Positions 61,579 through 64,000 of a stretch of DNA of 64,000 nt are shown here, in pieces. The stretch is from assembly GCA_964404445.1 (NCBI GenBank), contig CAYOJW010000004.1, positions 186,001 to 250,000 on the forward strand, in the 5' to 3' direction. The DNA is from UBA2336 sp964404445 (GTDB taxonomy: Bacteria > Bacteroidota > Bacteroidia > Cytophagales > Cyclobacteriaceae). A model generated the notes under the pieces. The model made no database searches, was not told where the DNA came from, and was given only the letters and a program-made list of their open reading frames with translations. The translations under genes were made by a program, and so were the position numbers. Numbering within the stretch: position 1 is the first letter of the stretch; each line of letters begins with the position of its first letter.

Positions 61579-62853
61579 ATGCAAAATACTTCCCGCCAGT
61601 ACATCCAGTCGGTAACGATTATCGGTATTTTATTTTTTATTTTCGGATTTGTAACGTGGCTGAACGGCCCGCTGATCACGTATGTAAAACTCGCTTTTGA
61701 CCTCGATACCGACTCGAAAGCCTTTTGGGTGACTACGGCATTTTACATGGCGTATTTTTTCTTGGCCATTCCTTCGTCATGGATTTTGGAACGCACCGGC
61801 ATGAAAAAGGGCATGGCGCTGGGCTTATTGGTAATGGCCGCAGGCACATTTGTGTTCGGGCATTTTGCTACCGAAAGAAATTATACTGTATCGCTTTGGG
61901 GATTGTTTATCATCGGATCGGGGCTTTCGTTATTACAAACAGCCTGCAACCCGTACATCAGCATCATCGGCCCGATCGAAAGTGCAGCACAACGTATCAG
62001 TGTAATGGGTATCTGCAACAAAGTAGCCGGTATTCTTAGCCCGATTATTTTGGGAGCCTTTGTGTTGAAAGATATTGATAAGCTCGAAGATCAGGTAAAG
62101 GCAGCCGCTTCACCCGAGGCACGCGAACTTGTGTTGTCATCGTTTGCCGCTAACATTTATACGCCTTACATGATTATGGCGATTATATTGGTATTGCTCG
62201 CTGTTTGGATAACACGCTCAGCATTGCCCGAAGTAAAGGCATCGGAAGTAAATGCCGAACCCGTTGGCAGTGCAACTAAAAACAAAACGAATATATTTCA
62301 ATTCCCCTACCTGTTACTGGGTGCGTTTTGCATTTTTGTATATGTAGGTGTTGAAGTAATGGCCGGTGACGCCATTGGCACGTATGGAAAAGGTTTTAAC
62401 ATCTCATCCGATCAAACCAAATATTTTACTTCGTTTACACTCATTGCCATGTTGGCAGGGTATGTTGTAGGATTGTTCGCCATTCCAAAATACCTGTCGC
62501 AACAAGCTGCGTTAAAAATATCGGCTATGCTGGGGCTTGCCTTTACAACAGCCGCTTTGTTTACGAACGGATATGTATCGGTAGTGTTTGTTGCCTTGTT
62601 AGGATTAGCCAACGCGCTGATGTGGCCTGCGATTTGGCCTTTAGCCATTGAGGGCTTAGGCAGGTTTACAGAACGCGGCTCGGCATTATTAATTATGGGT
62701 ATTGCCGGAGGCGCTGTTATTCCAAAACTGTATGCAAGTTTAAAAGACACGTACGATTTTCAGTGGACGTTTTTCCTGATTATGCTGCCGTGTTATTTGT
62801 TTATTCTTTATTTCTCTGTTAAAGGACATAAGGTTGGGAAAATCAGGGGTTAG
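61579..62853 (+). CDS. FHS-family sugar:proton symporter (FucP/GluP-like)
   Basis: A 424-residue MFS transporter with twelve predicted helices. The pattern IIGILFFIFGFVTWLNGPLI, the conserved F-x-x-Y-F-L-A-I-P-S-x-W loop, LLQTACNPYISIIGPIESAA and the FCIFVYVGVEVMAGDAIG segment match the fucose/glucose-galactose-type symporters of Bacteroidota. The exact sugar is not predictable. Its TAG stop is the first triplet of a TTAGGG-like spacer. Confidence 0.9.
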   Translation: MQNTSRQYIQSVTIIGILFFIFGFVTWLNGPLITYVKLAFDLDTDSKAFWVTTAFYMAYFFLAIPSSWILERTGMKKGMALGLLVMAAGTFVFGHFATERNYTVSLWGLFIIGSGLSLLQTACNPYISIIGPIESAAQRISVMGICNKVAGILSPIILGAFVLKDIDKLEDQVKAAASPEARELVLSSFAANIYTPYMIMAIILVLLAVWITRSALPEVKASEVNAEPVGSATKNKTNIFQFPYLLLGAFCIFVYVGVEVMAGDAIGTYGKGFNISSDQTKYFTSFTLIAMLAGYVVGLFAIPKYLSQQAALKISAMLGLAFTTAALFTNGYVSVVFVALLGLANALMWPAIWPLAIEGLGRFTERGSALLIMGIAGGAVIPKLYASLKDTYDFQWTFFLIMLPCYLFILYFSVKGHKVGKIRG

Positions 62854-62884
62854 GACTTGGGAGTTAGGGATTTAGGTGTTAGGC
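62847..62884. repeat. degenerate TTAGGG-like spacer repeat
   Basis: GGGGTTAGGACTTGGGAG followed by TTAGGGATTTAGGTGTTAGG fills most of the 47-bp gap. It belongs with the repeats at 4914 and 25956. Confidence 0.45.
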
Positions 62885-62900
62885 AACTAAAGTCAAGTGC

Positions 62901-63845
62901 ATGAGAACTTTGCGGACGATTATTCTTTTGTTGATAACACTTAACGTAAGCTGTGCCCAGGTTTCGTTTATGATTGTACCGTTAGGCGTAAAAGGCGGAA
63001 GCGATGAAAGTAATTTATCGGCTTATGCGCTGGCTGCGACCGGAACACACGATTATGTTTGCTTAGATGCCGGAACATTGCACACGGGAATTCAGAAAGC
63101 CATTGATTTAAAAACATTAAAGGGCGATGCCACGGCTTTCTTACGGAAAAACATAAAAGGTTATTTGATTTCGCACCCGCACTTCGATCATACAAACGGG
63201 CTGGTTATCAACTCGCCCGAAGATTCATCAAAATACATTTATGGTATTGAAAGTTGTTTAACAGTATTGCAGGAAAAACACTTTAGCTGGAAAAGCTGGG
63301 CTAACTTTGGTAACGAAGGCGAACAGCCCACACTCAACAAATACACGTACCAGACTTTAGTACCAGGCAAGGAAGTGCCGCTGCATTCTACTTCTATGTT
63401 TGTTACACCTTTTGTGTTGAGTCATGCAGCACCCAACGAAAGCACCGCCTTCTTAATACGCCATACCGATAATTACCTTCTGTACTTAGGCGACACCGGC
63501 TGCGATCGGTTAGAACAGTCCAACAAACTGCGCCAACTCTGGACGGCCATCGCGCCCATCATCCAAAACAAAAAGTTGAAAGCTATTTTTATTGAAGTGT
63601 CGTTTGCCAATGAGCAACCCGATGATTTATTATTCGGGCATCTTACTCCTGCCCTTTTAATGGAAGAACTTGCAGCGTTGGAAAAAATTTCAGGAACCGG
63701 TACACTCAAAAATCTGAATGTGGTAATCACGCATATAAAACCGCTTGGCAACCGCGAGGCGGTTATTAAAAAGCAATTACATCAGCAAAATACATTACAG
63801 GTAAATTTGATTTTCCCGGAACAGGGGAAGGCGTTGAGGTTTTAG
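62901..63845 (+). CDS. exported class II cyclic-nucleotide phosphodiesterase-like MBL-fold protein
   Basis: A 314-residue protein with a signal peptide (about 1-20, ITLNVSCAQ). The metal-binding signature SHPHFDHTNGLVINSP fits the class II cAMP phosphodiesterase pattern H-x-H-[LF]-D-H, followed by YLLYLGDTGCDRL and IFIEVSFANEQPDDLLFGHL and ending with VVITHIKPLGNRE. Members such as yeast PDE1 and Vibrio CpdP hydrolyse cAMP or cGMP; CpdP is periplasmic. The substrate here is not proven. It follows the sugar transporter by 47 bp. Confidence 0.85.
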   Translation: MRTLRTIILLLITLNVSCAQVSFMIVPLGVKGGSDESNLSAYALAATGTHDYVCLDAGTLHTGIQKAIDLKTLKGDATAFLRKNIKGYLISHPHFDHTNGLVINSPEDSSKYIYGIESCLTVLQEKHFSWKSWANFGNEGEQPTLNKYTYQTLVPGKEVPLHSTSMFVTPFVLSHAAPNESTAFLIRHTDNYLLYLGDTGCDRLEQSNKLRQLWTAIAPIIQNKKLKAIFIEVSFANEQPDDLLFGHLTPALLMEELAALEKISGTGTLKNLNVVITHIKPLGNREAVIKKQLHQQNTLQVNLIFPEQGKALRF

Positions 63846-64000
63846 TGTTCGATTTTTCATTTGGGGTAGATGTAAGAATCATTGTTTTACGCTAAGAATC
63901 ATTGTTTTACGCAATCTTTAACCGCAAAGTGCGCAGAGTTTCGCTGAGGTCTCTAAACCATTTTATTACTTATTTTAATCCTCTGCGGTTCTTAGCGTTC
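63846..64000. repeat. terminal spacer with 20-bp tandem repeat and CGCAAAG-type inverted repeat
   Basis: TAAGAATCATTGTTTTACGC is repeated exactly twice (63873-63892, 63893-63912). Next, AACCGCAAAGTGCGCAGAG near 63920 and CCTCTGCGGTTCTTAGCGTTC at the window end are imperfect inverted copies of a CGCAAAG/AACCGC motif, resembling a widespread intergenic repeat. No gene is visible. Confidence 0.5.

Noticed and set aside
1..64000. CRISPR arrays, tRNA or rRNA genes, transposases, integrases
   Set aside because: I saw no regularly spaced repeats, no tRNA cloverleaf in the spacers, no rRNA sequence and no recombinase protein. Reading by eye could miss a tRNA.

Overview
The window looks like chromosomal DNA of a Bacteroidota member, most likely of the Cytophagales branch. 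The signs are: a gliding lipoprotein (GldH), a secreted PKD protein with a type IX secretion (T9SS) C-terminal sorting domain, a fused SecDF, GWxTD, DUF2723, DUF5686 and DUF6090 families, promoters of the TTTG-N19-TAnnTTTG type, and little use of Shine-Dalgarno sites. I found no rRNA, tRNA or CRISPR array.

Layout. 0-5.5 kb: housekeeping genes (DUF5686 outer-membrane protein end, icd, CAP-domain protein, panB, a PyrR-like phosphoribosyltransferase, an Lrp/AsnC regulator with a perfect palindrome at its start) plus a DUF433/DUF5615 toxin-antitoxin (TA) pair. 5.5-18.2 kb: one leftward cluster for a surface polysaccharide: ABC exporter (Wzm/Wzt), methyltransferase, several glycosyltransferases, a polysaccharide pyruvyltransferase and, at the far end, the T9SS-secreted PKD protein. 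The 13.2-16.3 kb part is visibly AT-richer. 18.3-20.6 kb: an accessory patch with a DUF4143 ATPase preceded by two 29-bp repeats, a RES/Xre TA pair and a decayed second copy of the RES 3' end. 20.9-25.9 kb: DUF6090 protein, another glycosyltransferase, membrane and TPR proteins. 26-34.9 kb: DUF2723 membrane glycosyltransferase, methyltransferase, GWxTD protein, rlmB, a VapC cassette inserted at the 3' end of rlmB, manC and a KpsF/GutQ isomerase. 35-40.9 kb: recQ, purD, a second VapC cassette starting inside the end of purD, a RicT/PSP1 protein and gldH. 41-47.8 kb: SpoIIM-DUF4129-DUF4350-MoxR-DUF58 operon with a divergent RDD gene. 48-56.9 kb: secDF, a udk-rdgB-FKBP-FKBP-DHH run and ndk. 57-60.5 kb: LuxR-type response regulator, lipoprotein and TPR histidine kinase. 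60.6-63.8 kb: sugar nucleotidyltransferase, FHS-type sugar transporter and a class II cyclic-nucleotide phosphodiesterase-like protein.

The most unusual feature is the way small accessory cassettes attach to the 3' ends of genes. The VapC cassette behind rlmB is bracketed by a 69-bp direct repeat of the rlmB 3' end (67/69 identical, both differences synonymous), so rlmB was cut in its last conserved motif and repaired. The DUF4143 ATPase is bracketed in the same order by an intact and a decayed RES 3' end. The second VapC antitoxin starts inside purD. Functions are assigned from motifs read by eye; no database search was possible.
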